A stretch of DNA of 54,769 bases, from positions 1 to 54,769 of the forward strand of contig JBBQRO010000007.1 of assembly GCA_038214685.1 (NCBI GenBank), read 5' to 3'. Both the position numbers and the translations under genes were made by a program. The DNA comes from CADCTB01 sp038214685 (lineage in GTDB: Bacteria > Actinomycetota > Acidimicrobiia > Acidimicrobiales > AC-14). The notes beneath the pieces are model-generated. The model was not told the DNA's origin. It searched no databases and was given only the letters and a program-made list of their open reading frames with translations. Of the stretch, positions 35,708 through 45,253 are shown piece after piece. The first letter of the stretch is position 1. Each line of letters begins with the position of its first letter.

Positions 35708-36091
35708 TCATGGCGTCCGGCCTGGGTTGGGCTCCGGCGCAGCGAACGCGCCATCGAGCCGTGCCAGCGTCGTAGCGTCGAGGTCCGGAAGGACGATGTC
35801 GAAATGAGGCCGATCGCCCGTCGCCAGGAAGGCGAAGCCGGCCGCCCTCACCGCGCCGACGGTCGACATGCGAATCTGCCGGTACCGAACCAGCTCGTCC
35901 AGCGAGCCGCACAACTCCCCCACCGTCTGGTCCAGCGCGAGGAAGACGGAGACGCCGAGGAACCCCATGGCGTCGAGGCTTCGGGTGGCGGTCCGAGCGA
36001 CGGTTGTCGGGTCGAGTCCGTTCATGCCACCGCGCACGACAACGACTGCGTCGGCCGGCGGCTCCTCCCCACGAAGCAGGACGAACTTCAT
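35708..36091 (-). CDS. conserved protein of unknown function, module copy 1 (orfA type)
   Basis: The 127-residue protein starts KFVLLRGEEPPADAVVVVRGG, then a central helix and FGVSVFLALDQ-like stretch, LVRYRQIRMSTVGAVRAAGF and HFDIVLPDLDATTLARL. It is homologous to the 128-residue protein at 46357-46743: both share an LVRG start, R-A-R/YG-GVSVxxA, RxxxxxxxTxGxLRxxGxxL, RPHxxxxLPDLD. I have seen such proteins as unknowns in actinobacteria but know no function. ATG 36091 is chosen, with GGGGGAGG about ten bases upstream; the GTG at 36103 is closer to that site. It stands just outside the left end of the integrated element. Confidence 0.72.
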   Translation of the reverse strand: MKFVLLRGEEPPADAVVVVRGGMNGLDPTTVARTATRSLDAMGFLGVSVFLALDQTVGELCGSLDELVRYRQIRMSTVGAVRAAGFAFLATGDRPHFDIVLPDLDATTLARLDGAFAAPEPNPGRTP

Positions 36092-36249
36092 CTCGCCATT
36101 CACCTCCCCCGATCCCCAGCAGCGCGTGCTTCCGACGGCCGTGCAGCGTACGCGCTGGTCTGGGACCGCAACGGCGCTCGCGAGAAGCCCTCCATGTGTC
36201 CCCTCGTTTTGAAGACCTGCTCTCGCACAGTCACGAGTTACCAGGAACT

Positions 36250-36268
36250 CCGTGACCAAACCGTGACC
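36250..36268. repeat. CCGTGACC direct repeat beside the left attachment site
   Basis: Two copies of CCGTGACC separated by AAA lie 43 bases outside the left att core. Short paired repeats of this kind near actinobacterial integrase attachment sites are candidate arm-type binding sites. They differ from the CATACAT pairs inside the present element, so they may belong to an older element. Confidence 0.55.
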
Positions 36269-36289
36269 CTCTGCTCACAGGCAGCAAGG

Positions 36290-36311
36290 GCGGGGGTCCG
36301 GAGACCCCCGC
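36290..36311 (-). terminator. hairpin behind the left tRNA-Pro fragment
   Basis: A 9-bp perfect stem (GCGGGGGTC with GACCCCCGC) with a four-base loop. It stands where the original tRNA-Pro terminator would have been before integration, but has no strong U-run on the minus strand. Confidence 0.5.
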
Positions 36312-36372
36312 TGACCTGCTCTTTTGTGGTCGGGCTGGGGAGATTTGAACTCCCGACCTCTTGGCCCCCAGT
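36311..36372. repeat. left attachment site (displaced 3' end of tRNA-Pro)
   Basis: This stretch is 61/62 identical to 47791-47852 and includes the T-arm and 3' end of tRNA-Pro with CCA plus flanking bases, but no 5' half, so it is not a tRNA gene. It is the piece of the original target displaced by integration. Confidence 0.9.
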
Positions 36373-36858
36373 TGCAATCCGACCACTTTACGTAGTCACT
36401 CCTCGTACCTGCTCGTACCGCCTGACCTGCGGGTTTACCGCCTGGAATGCTCGTTCATGACGCTTCGTGTTGGCCTATGGCGCGGATTTTGCATACATTT
36501 TCCATACATCGCAGGCGCGACCCGGGCGAACAAGCCGTACCGGGCCGTGAGGTCGACGTCGGCATAGCGGGGTTTGCCCAAGGTCACCCCAGCGATCACG
36601 TCGACGTCTCGACGCCCCGAACAGGTCGACAGTCGGCGGCCCCTGCCCCTCCGGCCGGCGCTATAGTGACAGGGGCAGGGGCGCCCGTGGGCACGGCCGC
36701 GATTATGGGGTGGCCTTCGACCTGGCTGGACGAGCCGCCGAGAGGTACTTCAACGGCACTTGTCGGATGCGCGATGCCGGGCGGGGAGCGAGGGAGATGG
36801 GTGGGCCATCTCCATCCGGCGGACGATCGAGCGTTCGAGCCTTGGGACCGAGCAGGCG
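36373..36858. other. element left-end region without a supported gene
   Basis: About 490 bases with no coding pattern I trust. It holds two CTCGTACC direct repeats (36402-36409 and 36412-36419), two CATACAT copies (36490-36509, listed separately) and a (G/C)AGGGGCAGGGGC run near 36650-36690. Such small repeats at an element end may bind integrase or an excision factor. Confidence 0.45.
36490..36509. repeat. left pair of CATACAT repeats (candidate integrase arm sites)
   Basis: TGCATACATT (36490-36499) and CCATACAT (36502-36509) lie about 120 bases inside the left att core. The same two words, in swapped order, lie inside the right end at 47732-47751, both in the same orientation. Confidence 0.65.
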
Positions 36859-38140
36859 TTATCGGGGCTTCGGACCCTTGCGCTTCGTCGTGGTCGTCGT
36901 CGCCGGGACGGTTGTGGTTGTCGACGGCGGTGTTGTGGACGTCGTGCTGCTGGTCGTCGAGCTGGTTGTGCTTGTGGTGGGCAGGGATGACGTGCGGAAG
37001 GGCCCCTGCACCTCGTAGGTAATCCCCGAGCCGGTCCCGGTGGGGCCGCGTTGGGAGCTGAAGTACAGGCGTGTCCCCGAAGGATCGAAGGCTGGACCGG
37101 TGAGCTCCGACCCTGCTTGGTTAAGCACACGAAGGAAGGCGGAGGTTGCGCCGTTTGGTTCGAGGATGACAAGCTCGAGGTTGCCGGGGTCCTCCGCGAT
37201 GAAGAGATCCCCGGACATCGATCCGACGATGTTGTCCACACCCGTGAGGATGGGATTGGGCGACGTGCTGACGTCGTAGATGACGCTGATCGTCTGGGGT
37301 TCAGCCGCTACGTTGAGCTCCCACACCCGGTTGTCGCCCTTGGTCGTGAACCACACCTTGCCATTGGCGTACCACGCCCCTTCTCCGCCGTTGAAAGCCG
37401 TGCTCGTCACGACCTGGTAGCGGGTCGCAGTTCCCGCGCCGCTCGGATCGGGCACGGTGGACCAGCCGACGGTCGAGCCGGAGACTCCTGCGACCTCGAG
37501 CGTTCCCGCCGCCAGGTCCGGCCAGACCGATGGGTGGAAGCGGTAGAGCCGGCCGTCGGGCTGGTCCTCGGTGAGGTAGACGTAGCGGCCGACCGGGTCG
37601 ACGGCGGCCGCCTCGTGGTTGAACCTGCCCATGGCCGGGCGGGCCACGGCGGGATTGACGCCCAGCGGGTCGCACTCCCACACCTGTCCCGTCGGGGTCT
37701 CCTCGCACGAGAGCCAGGTGCCCCACGGCGTGGGTCCGCCCGCGCAGTTGCGGTTCGTCCCGTTCAACACTCGGTAGGCATCGACGACGGAGCCGCCGGA
37801 TTCGAAGCGCAGCACACCGACGCCGCCGGCACCACTTCCCACCTCGCTGTTGCATGTGTACACCCAGCCGCTCCCGGGAGCGGCGAAGCAAGCGCCGCCA
37901 TCGGGCGCGGCGTGCCAGGTGTAGCCCGTTCCGGAAACGAGTTGGCCGCTCCGGGCGATGACGCGCGATGAGAAGCCGGCCGGCAGTTGAATGGCTGTCG
38001 GTGGAATCGGCGGCGAGCAGCGCCCCGTAGGGGCTGTCCGCAGCCCAGGCGCCCTGCAGCGCCGAGCCGAGGACTCGAGGACCCGCGGCGACAGCACCGA
38101 CTCCCAACAGGCCTAAGCGCAGGAAACGACGGCGGTCCAC
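36859..38140 (-). pseudogene. PhoX-like (DUF839) secreted phosphatase, frameshifted
   Basis: The 5' part encodes a twin-arginine signal (MDRRRFLRLGLLGVGAVAAG, GTG start with GGAGG five bases before it). The frame then shifts by one base near 37993: removing one base of the GG there (plus strand) would join DSPYGALLAADSTDS to IQLPAGFSSRVIARSG. The rest is DUF839/PhoX-like (GGPTPWGTWLSCEET, MGRFNHEAAAVDP-GRYVYLTED, GEGAWYANGKVWFTTKGDNRVWEL) and ends in a Thr/Ser-rich tail and KRKGPKPR. PhoX enzymes are Ca/Fe phosphatases exported by Tat. As sequenced the product would be truncated; one sequencing error would restore it. Confidence 0.8.
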
Positions 38141-38629
38141 GGGAGCCTCCTATCCGGCAACGACTTCGTGCGTCACCGAACAGTTCAATATCGGCACGCC
38201 GCCTGTGCTTCTAAAGCGGTGATCGTCACCGCGCCGCTGCCCACGCCGCAACCGAGCAAATGCCCGGTTGTGGCGGTGCTGGCGGCTAGCTCGCCATCCG
38301 GCAACCACCCACAATCGTCGACCAGTGTCCGGTCGGTGTGGGGAGGCTCAGGCAGCGGGTCTCTATCCGAACTGCTTTTGGCGTGGGAGAAGGAGTCCCG
38401 CAACCGAGCCGCGCAGAGGGCGGCATCGATGGCGCTCTTCGCCGCCGGTGGCTTCCTGGGAATGTCGTCGTCCGGAGACGCCTGAAGCCTGAGGCGCACG
38501 TGAAGGTATTGTCCCGCTCAACGCCACCACGCGGCCGTCCTCTCCGTGTCCGGAATTGCCGGCTGCGGAGCGGGTGCATGAGTGCCCGGTGATTCGCAAA
38601 TGCCGGTGCGGCGCGTTGTGCACCCGCGA
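38141..38629. other. region of degraded or uncertain coding content
   Basis: No gene is supported. A minus-strand frame (38185-38499) has moderate GC at third positions (segments PPAAKSAIDAALCAARLRDSF) but no family I recognise; it may be more of the decayed transposase next to it. The 5' edge holds the upstream region of the PhoX-like gene. Confidence 0.3.
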
Positions 38630-38960
38630 CCCGCCGAACCGGGACGCAGCGGACGTGGCCGATGATCATCCCCGCACAGATCGGGCCGATCCCGTAGACC
38701 TCGGTGACGGTCGCCCAGACGCCTCCACCGCCACCTTCACCCGCTTCGTCGATGCCTTGAGCGCGGCGTCCAGCCAGGTGATGTCATCGACGAGCTCGGC
38801 GGCGATCAGCAGCCGGCAACGCGTCACCTCGTCGACGGCTTCGACCCCGCTGAGCAGGTCGTCTGCCTTTGTCACGGTCATCTCGGAGGCGATCCCGCCG
38901 CGATGGAGATCGCCCAGCAGCGCGTGCAGCCGGGTGCAGTGGGTGTTGTGCAGTCGGCCA
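38630..38960 (-). pseudogene. IS110-family transposase remnant
   Basis: One frame reads TRLHALLGDLHRGG, then a helical stretch (CRLLIAAELVDDITWLDAALKAS, KVAVEASG). After a frameshift near 38710 a second frame continues TEVYGIGPICAGMIIGHV. That is the junction between the coiled linker and the helix-hairpin-helix of the C-terminal transposase_20 region of IS110-like elements. The DEDD catalytic domain and the end of the protein are missing, so only a central fragment remains. IS110 elements lack inverted repeats, so no ends can be defined. Confidence 0.55.
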
Positions 38961-39000
38961 CCTTGCGGCGAAGTCAGATGCAAACCACGCCCTCCGTTGG

Positions 39001-39525
39001 TCAATGCTCGGCGAAGCGGTCGAAGGCGGGGGGATATTCGACGTGACCACGGATCGATGGGTCGTATCTGGACAAGCGGAGCACCTGCGACGCCTCTGGA
39101 GGGGCCCACGACGGGAGCGTGATCTCGATCCCGTAGAGCAGGGAATGTTCAAAGCCGAGGCGCCCATAGAACTTCGGGCTACCCTCCAACACCACCACCG
39201 GCTCGTCGAGTGCGTCGGCCTCGGCCGTCACCTTGCGAACGAGCGCCGACCCAATTCCTCGTCGCTGAAAGGCCGGGTCGACCGCGAGCGGCGACAGCAT
39301 CGCGATGGGGCGTTCACCCCCCAGCGTGTAAAGCGTGGCGTAGCTGACCATCACGTGGCCGATGACCCGTGCATCGATCTGGGCAACTACGGACAGTTCA
39401 GGAATGAAGTACTCCGACTGACGGATGTCCTCCACCAGCGCGGCCTCCGCGGACGAGCCGAACGCACCTTCAACGACCACCGAGATCACCCGGTGATCCT
39501 CGGGCCGCTCTGTCCGATATCTCAC
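39001..39525 (-). CDS. GNAT-family N-acetyltransferase
   Basis: The 174-residue protein has the GNAT acetyl-CoA loop LAVDPAFQRRGIGSALVRKV, preceded by IAMLSPLAVDP and followed by VVVLEGSPKFYGRLGFEHS, a pattern of YhbS-like acetyltransferases. Substrate is unknown. GTG 39525 begins VRYRTERPEDH, the usual N-terminus; a longer frame from 39594 is possible, because the GGGGGA site is directly against the GTG and leaves little spacing. It is one of the few intact cargo genes of the element. Confidence 0.8.
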   Translation of the reverse strand: MRYRTERPEDHRVISVVVEGAFGSSAEAALVEDIRQSEYFIPELSVVAQIDARVIGHVMVSYATLYTLGGERPIAMLSPLAVDPAFQRRGIGSALVRKVTAEADALDEPVVVLEGSPKFYGRLGFEHSLLYGIEITLPSWAPPEASQVLRLSRYDPSIRGHVEYPPAFDRFAEH

Positions 39526-40005
39526 TCCCCCGGAGCCCGGGCGCTCGTCGTCTTGGCGGAAGGCAGGGGACGTCACGTCCGACACGCCACACACCCCAAC
39601 ACGCTCATTCCCGTCGGCCCCCTCGGCCCGGCCGATGGGCCACCGGGACCGCCGTTGGTTCCCATCGTTTCAACGGTACCGGCTTTGCTGTTCGCAATCA
39701 CCAACTGACGACGGCGTGTCGACGGCCAATCCGGCCGCCGGCGTCACTCAACGACGGGTGGGTGGGACCCCGCTCGCTGCGCTCGTCGCTCACGTACCTC
39801 CCGTCCCGCCCCACCGTGACACCTCCCGGGAACGGCACGTTCCTCGCGCCCGATCACGCCCAGGGCGACTTGCCGAGCGACCCGTGCGGAACTGCCGGTT
39901 CAAGCGCTGCCTCGGCGGGCAGAGGAGTCCGAAACGACGCGTTCACGCGTTGTAGCGACCGGCCGGGTCGGCCGCGGTCGCATCGCATGCCGTACCCTTC
40001 GTGAT
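39526..40005. other. intergenic stretch in the element
   Basis: About 480 bases with no supported gene, apart from a possible short N-terminal extension of the acetyltransferase to 39594. A -10-like TACCCT at 39993-39998 lies seven bases before the MntA start at 40006. Confidence 0.4.
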
Positions 40006-40305
40006 GTGGATGTCGCTGGAGTGTCGGTCGACGAGGAGGCACTCGCGGTGGTGTGCCGTCGCTACGGAGTGGCGCGACTTGAGGTCTTCGGCTCGGTCGG
40101 CCGGAATGATCCTCGCCCCGATAGCGACATCGACGTACTCTATGAGCTCGCACCGGAGGCGCGGTTGGGATGGCGCATTGAGGATCTCGCCGACGACCTG
40201 TCCGCCACCCTCGGCCGGCGCGTGGACCTCGTGTCTCGCAACGCGCTCCACGAGCGGCTTCGCAACAAGGTGCTCTCCGAGGCGCGTCTTCTGTATGCGG
40301 CGTGA
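40006..40305 (+). CDS. mntA: MntA-type nucleotidyltransferase antitoxin
   Basis: The 99-residue protein has the minimal nucleotidyltransferase motif GSVGRNDPRPDSDID, a GSx10DxD pattern, then a third Asp in RVDLVSRNAL. In HEPN-MNT pairs, MntA AMPylates the HepT toxin at a Tyr and silences it. HepT follows with an 11-base overlap, so they are co-translated. GTG 40006 with a -10-like TACCCT seven bases upstream suggests a leaderless start. Confidence 0.87.
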   Translation: MDVAGVSVDEEALAVVCRRYGVARLEVFGSVGRNDPRPDSDIDVLYELAPEARLGWRIEDLADDLSATLGRRVDLVSRNALHERLRNKVLSEARLLYAA

Positions 40306-40645
40306 CCTCCTACTCATCTCGGAGATGATCTCCGCCGCCGAGCAAGCTCGATCTCTTGTCGCTGATGCGGATCTCGGCGCTCTCGGCGACGACCGTCAGC
40401 GGCGTGACGCGCTGCTCTGGAACTTCACCGTGCTCGGCGAGGCGGCTGCACAGGTCGATGCCGAGGTGAAGGCTCGTTTCCCGCAGGTCGAATGGCTCCA
40501 GCCGACGCGGCTTCGCAACCGCATCGTGCACGGGTACTGGTCGATCGACCTTGAGATCCTCCACACGACAGCGACTGACCTGCTCCCAGCCTTCGTAACA
40601 CAGCTTCGAGCCGTGATGGCCGAACTCGAAGGCGAAGGAAGCTGA
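40295..40645 (+). CDS. hepT: HepT-type HEPN ribonuclease toxin
   Basis: The 116-residue helical protein carries the HEPN active-site pattern Rx4HxY in LRNRIVHGYWSID, with the target Tyr, plus RDALLWNFTVLGEAA typical of DUF86/HepT. HEPN toxins cut RNA; MntA blocks them by adding AMP to the Tyr. ATG 40295 lies inside the end of mntA. The pair may stabilise the mobile element. Confidence 0.88.
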   Translation: MRRDLLLISEMISAAEQARSLVADADLGALGDDRQRRDALLWNFTVLGEAAAQVDAEVKARFPQVEWLQPTRLRNRIVHGYWSIDLEILHTTATDLLPAFVTQLRAVMAELEGEGS

Positions 40646-41046
40646 GCGATGGGTCTCTCCCGGGGCATCCGATAACGCGATCGCCTTGATCGCTGAGGAC
40701 GCGGGCGCGCACCCATCCGACAATGCTTGATGTTGCGCTACCTCCACCGTGGGGGTCCATCCGGAAACGACCGAGCACCGCAGCCTCGGAGCGTCATCGA
40801 GCGCGAGGTACGTGCCGAAGTCGTGCGGGTAGTCCCTGTCATCGCATGCCGATCATTCGCCGTCTCGACCGAGGTCGCGCGATTGCTGCGACGGCGGTCC
40901 CGCCGGCGGCGCCCCTCTACCGGGTCTGGACGTGATTGGCTTTTCCCTCGTCTGACTTATCGGCGGAGGCTCGGTAAAGGGCGAAAACTTGGAACTGCAA
41001 ACTACGAGTGGCCGGCGGAAGGCTGTGCTTGGACACCCGACGAGTT
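40646..41046. other. intergenic stretch in the element
   Basis: Four hundred bases after hepT with no coding pattern I can support on either strand. It separates the toxin-antitoxin pair from the convergent end of the relaxase remnant. Confidence 0.4.
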
Positions 41047-44000
41047 CTACAGCCCCATGCCGAGGTCGAGACCTTGCCTCTCCACTTCGAGGGCGAGGTG
41101 CCTGACGTCGCGGACGTCCGCAAGCTGGCTCTCCCACGTGCCGGGCTCTGCGACCACGGCGGCCGGCACAGGATCGGCCTCCGCACCGAGACGGATCAGG
41201 TCGTCTGGCCACCCGCGGACACAGCCCTGGTCGTACACCCGAGCGAACATGCCCTGGTGGGCGGCGATGCCAGCCGGGTCTCGCCAGACGCCCCGGTCCC
41301 GATCCCTCTCGATCTCGCTGGCCAGGCCGCACCAGACTCGCTGACCGCCTCTCGTCCGGGAGCGGCCCGAGTGCCTGTCTGATCGGCTCCGCATTCTCCA
41401 GTCCGATGGCGATGGCCACGACGCGCTCCGGCCGTGTCGTGTCGAGCGCCAGGTCCAGCTCGCGAACGACCGACTCGAGCCGTGCTCGCTCGGGAGCGAC
41501 GGCGGCAACGGCGGCATCTCGCTCTTTCGCCAACGCTCTCTCGGCCGCCAAGTCCTTCACATCGCGGGCCAGGGAGTGCGTCGCCGACCTCATGACGCCC
41601 GCGGTGTGGTCGAGTCTTGCGGTCGCCGACCGGATCGCCGTCTTGTCCTTACGGCCCCAATGACGCTCCTGCGCCACGGCGAGGGCCTGCTCGGCCTCGT
41701 CCCGGCGGACCCGGGCATCTCCCAGCGCCCGCCGGCCCGATGCGACGCGAGCCTTGGCCAGGGCCAGCTCCCTGCTGCGATCCGGCGGCAGTGCCGCCTC
41801 GATGGCGGACAGGTCGTCGACATAGGTGGCCCGGGCACTGCGTAAGCGGTTGATGCCGAAGGCCAGCGGGTCGCCTTGGCGCACAGCGCCGAGGATCACC
41901 GATGCCCGGTGATGGTCCAGCTCGGCCTGGATGCGGGTCACATCGCCGAGCCGCCACCCGTGGGTGCCGTCCCAGGTGGCGCGCTCTCCCGCCGCCCGTT
42001 CCAACGCCGCCACCCTGGCCTCGGACTCCCGGACCTGCGAACGCGCCGCCCCGAGCCGCTTGGTCGCCTTCTCCAGTTCCGCGACGGCCACGGCGTGAGC
42101 CTCCCGGCCTTCGCGGCGGATGCGGGCCAACCCGCCGGCCTCATGGAGACGCCGGGTCGCTCCCCCCGAAGAACGCTTCTGCTCCCTCCAGGTCATGGCG
42201 AGCTGAACGGAGCGCCTCCTCGGCGCGGATCAGGTCGCGACGACGGTCCGGGGGCCGGGTGGCGACGATCGCCTGCTGGGCCGCAAGCTCGGACACAAGC
42301 CGGCGCTCCGTGAGGGAGGGGTCGACGCCGGCGGCAAAGGTCTTCAGTTCGGCCCGTTCCAGGGCCTGGAGGACCTCCTCGTCGGCCGTGCGCCGCTCGG
42401 CCAGGATGCCGCCGTAGTCCACGTCGATGACGCGCGAGACGTTCCATGTGTGGGTGGGAAGCTTCGTGCGGCTCTGGGCCACGTAGCCCTTGAAGTTGTC
42501 GAGGGCGGCGCTGCCCAGCACGTGGACCTGGTCCCAGGTGCCGCCCTGGGAGCCGTCGACGGTTCGCTCCCAGGCATGGGACAGGTTGGGCGTGCGATCC
42601 CGCCGGCGGCCCTCGACGAAGGCGGCGGGCAGGGTCGCCGTGCGACCGTCGTCGACCGTGACCGCCAAGCCGGCGGGCGTCGCGTGCTCCACCGTCGCCG
42701 TCGTGCCGTTGTGGAGACGGGCGGCGCCGGCGCCGAAGCGGGTGTGCAGGAGGATGCGATCGCCGGCGGCGTAGCGACGAGGATCCGGCCCCCAGCCGGT
42801 GCCGGCGAGGGACTGTCCCGCCAGCTCGCCCCGGGCGGTGCGGAGCTCCCGGATACGGTCGGCCAGGTCCTCGCAGTCGGCGTGGCTGGCGGCCAGCACG
42901 GCCACCGCCGTGGCCCCGTGGACATCGGCGTCGGACACCGCGGCGGCGGCCAGGGCCTGGCGGGTGGCCTCCGACGTCTCCAGCTGGTGCTCCCAGCCCG
43001 CCTCGGAGCGGATGGCATGGCTCCCGGCCACCTCGCCCTGGCGGTAGGCAGCCAGGGCCTGACGCTCGGTCGGGTCGAGCTGGCGGCGGTTCTCGGTCAG
43101 TACCGGCGCGGGGATGGCGCCGTCGCAACCCAGGCGGTCGATCTCCGCTGCCAGCCCGCCGGCCCGCACCGCCTGGGCCTTGCGCACGTCGCCCAGGGCC
43201 CACAGCTGGGCGCCAGGGGTGGACGCCACTGCGCCGAGGACGATCTCGGCATCCGCGGTCGAGGTCTGCGACGCCTCGTCGAGGACCACCACGGTCCCGG
43301 GCCGTAGGGCGCGACCGGCGTCGAGGTCGATCCCCAGACGGGCGATGGTCACCGCCTCGATGCCGACGGCGCGCAACTCGCACACCGCCTGGTTCGTGGT
43401 GGCCACGCCCAGCACCGGGCGACCCCATTGGCCGCGGCCACGGCGCCGGCGTGCACGGCGGTGGTCTTGCCGAACCCGGCCGGGCTGATCAGGCTGTGCA
43501 GCGCCGGGCCCGGCCCGCACAGCGCCCGCACGGCCTCGGCCTGGTCGGAACCGAGCCGGGGTTCGCCGTCGATGGCCGAGGCCACCGCGTCGTCCGGCAG
43601 CTGCACCGACGCCGCGGTGGTCAGCGTTGTCAGGTGGCCGAGGACCCGGTCCTCCAAGGCCCGGTGGCGCGCCGTCGACCATTCCGGCGGTCGGCGTCGG
43701 GTGGCGGAGAGGTCGACCTCGACCAGGCGCACGACGTGCTCGGAGGACAAGAAGTCGCCGGCCAGTTCCTCGATGCGGGCCACGTCGAGGCGGCCGGCGC
43801 CGAGGGCGGCGATGGCGGCGACGACGTGGGCCTCGTTGAATCGAGAATCTCGCGCGCACATGCCCTCCTCGGCGTCGAGGAGGTGGGCGAAGACCTCATC
43901 GCGGCCCAGCCCCGGGTGGGCAGCGTCTCGTCCGCGCACCAGAGCGAGCACCTGGTCGGGCCCCTCCAGGCCCACCGCGGCGGCCTCGGCGGCCCAGTGC

Positions 44001-44858
44001 CCCCGGAGCAGCTCCGGGGTGAACCCCCGTTCCTTCCGGTCCCGGGTGTCGAGGGAGGCGGCCTCGTCGGCCCCCATGCGTGCCGCCGGGCTCTCATAGC
44101 GCTGCCCCGCCGCCTCCAGGTAGGCCTCGATCTCGGCGCTGCGCTTGGAGTAGGCCCGCAGCTGCTCGGGGGGAAGCCGGCCATCTCCCGACAGCCGTGG
44201 CGGTCAGGGCCCCAGGTCACCTCCAGGCGCTCTGTGAGGATGCGCCGCAGCTCCTCCTGATAGATCGACCCCGCCGCCCTGGCCCAGTCGTGTAGCGGCC
44301 CGGCGTCGGCGCTGCAGTGGCTCCCGTCGGCGCGCTCGACGATGTTGGGGATCAGGCAATGGGTGTGGAGCTGGGGGTCGCCGGCCCGACGGTGCGGTGC
44401 ACGAAGGTGGCTACCGCCCAACCGTGCGTGGGGACGCGGGAGCGGACGCCGGCGACCTGCTGGCGGGCGAAGGCCGCCTTGGACTCCAGGTAGTCGAGGG
44501 CCACGGTGACGGCCTCGACATGGGCCAGCGACACCGTCGTGGCCACCTCCTGCGAGCCGAAGGCCCACAGTAGCGAGGCCGACTTGGGTGCCGAGAATGT
44601 GGCGTCGAAGGCGTTGACCTTCCGGGCGCGCTGGTCGGCCAGCAGATCCATGCCGGTCACCGGGTGGTGGCCCTCGACCATGGCCCGGAGCTGGTCGTCG
44701 CCGACCACGCCGGTGAGGTTCAGCTCCTTGGCCCAGCGGCCAGGCCACACGCCGGGCGCCTCGCCCGAGCCCATGTAGTAGTCCTCCAGGCCGGAGGCCA
44801 TCGAGGTGATCAGGTGCTCGGCGTCGGTCAGCTTCACCAGCGTCAGCACGACGACCAC
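41047..44858 (-). pseudogene. MobF-type relaxase-helicase (TrwC/TraI family), broken by at least five frameshifts
   Basis: TrwC/TraI-type proteins nick the transfer origin and unwind DNA in conjugation. Pieces appear in order in different frames: N-terminal LTLVKLTDAEHLITSMASG-LEDYYMGSGEAPG; HTHC motif in GDPQLHTHCLIPN; Walker A SPAGFGKTTA; Walker B VVVLDEASQ; ERTVDGSQGGTWD; and a coiled C-terminal part. Frame changes fall near 44388, 44170 (a G6 run), 43425 (a C4 run), 42162-42167 (a C6 run) and 41340. No stop-rich decay is seen between them, so the loss is recent or partly sequencing error in homopolymers. The intact protein would be about 1270 residues. The start is put at GTG 44858. A GTG at 44849 also fits. 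Confidence 0.88.
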
Positions 44859-45253
44859 CGGAGGTTGCCACCGACGCTGCACGGCGGCGCGGCAGGAGCC
44901 TCCCCGGAGGGGTGGCAAGTGTCTGAAGCTCGTGGGGTCGGTCCGAGAAGGGATTCGATGCTGCCGAGGTACGTTCGGTTGCTGCGGTCGACGCTCGCGC
45001 TGCTGGCGCTCGCGCTGCTGACGCTGGCTCGACTGCCCTTGTCATCGTGCTGGTGCGAGGGACAGTCGATGGCGGAGGAGCCGATGTCGGTTTGATGATC
45101 CCGGGTGACGACGTGGTGGTCCTGGACTTGACTCATCTTCTGCGCGTCCTGCCGGTGCTGGAGTCGTTCGTGTCGCAGTCGATCGGGTCGAGGAGGCTCA
45201 GTTGCGGGCTCGGCGCTATCGGCCTGCTGCTGGAACGGGGAGCTGCCGGCCGG
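44859..45253. other. non-coding or unresolved region upstream of the relaxase
   Basis: About 395 bases. Frames open here are mirror images of each other and none shows a family pattern. A possible origin of transfer or promoter for the relaxase would be expected in this gap; I could not point to a specific inverted repeat that proves it. Confidence 0.35.

Noticed and set aside
36331..36366. Second tRNA-Pro gene at the left end of the element
   Set aside because: Only the 3' half is present; the anticodon arm and 5' half do not form.
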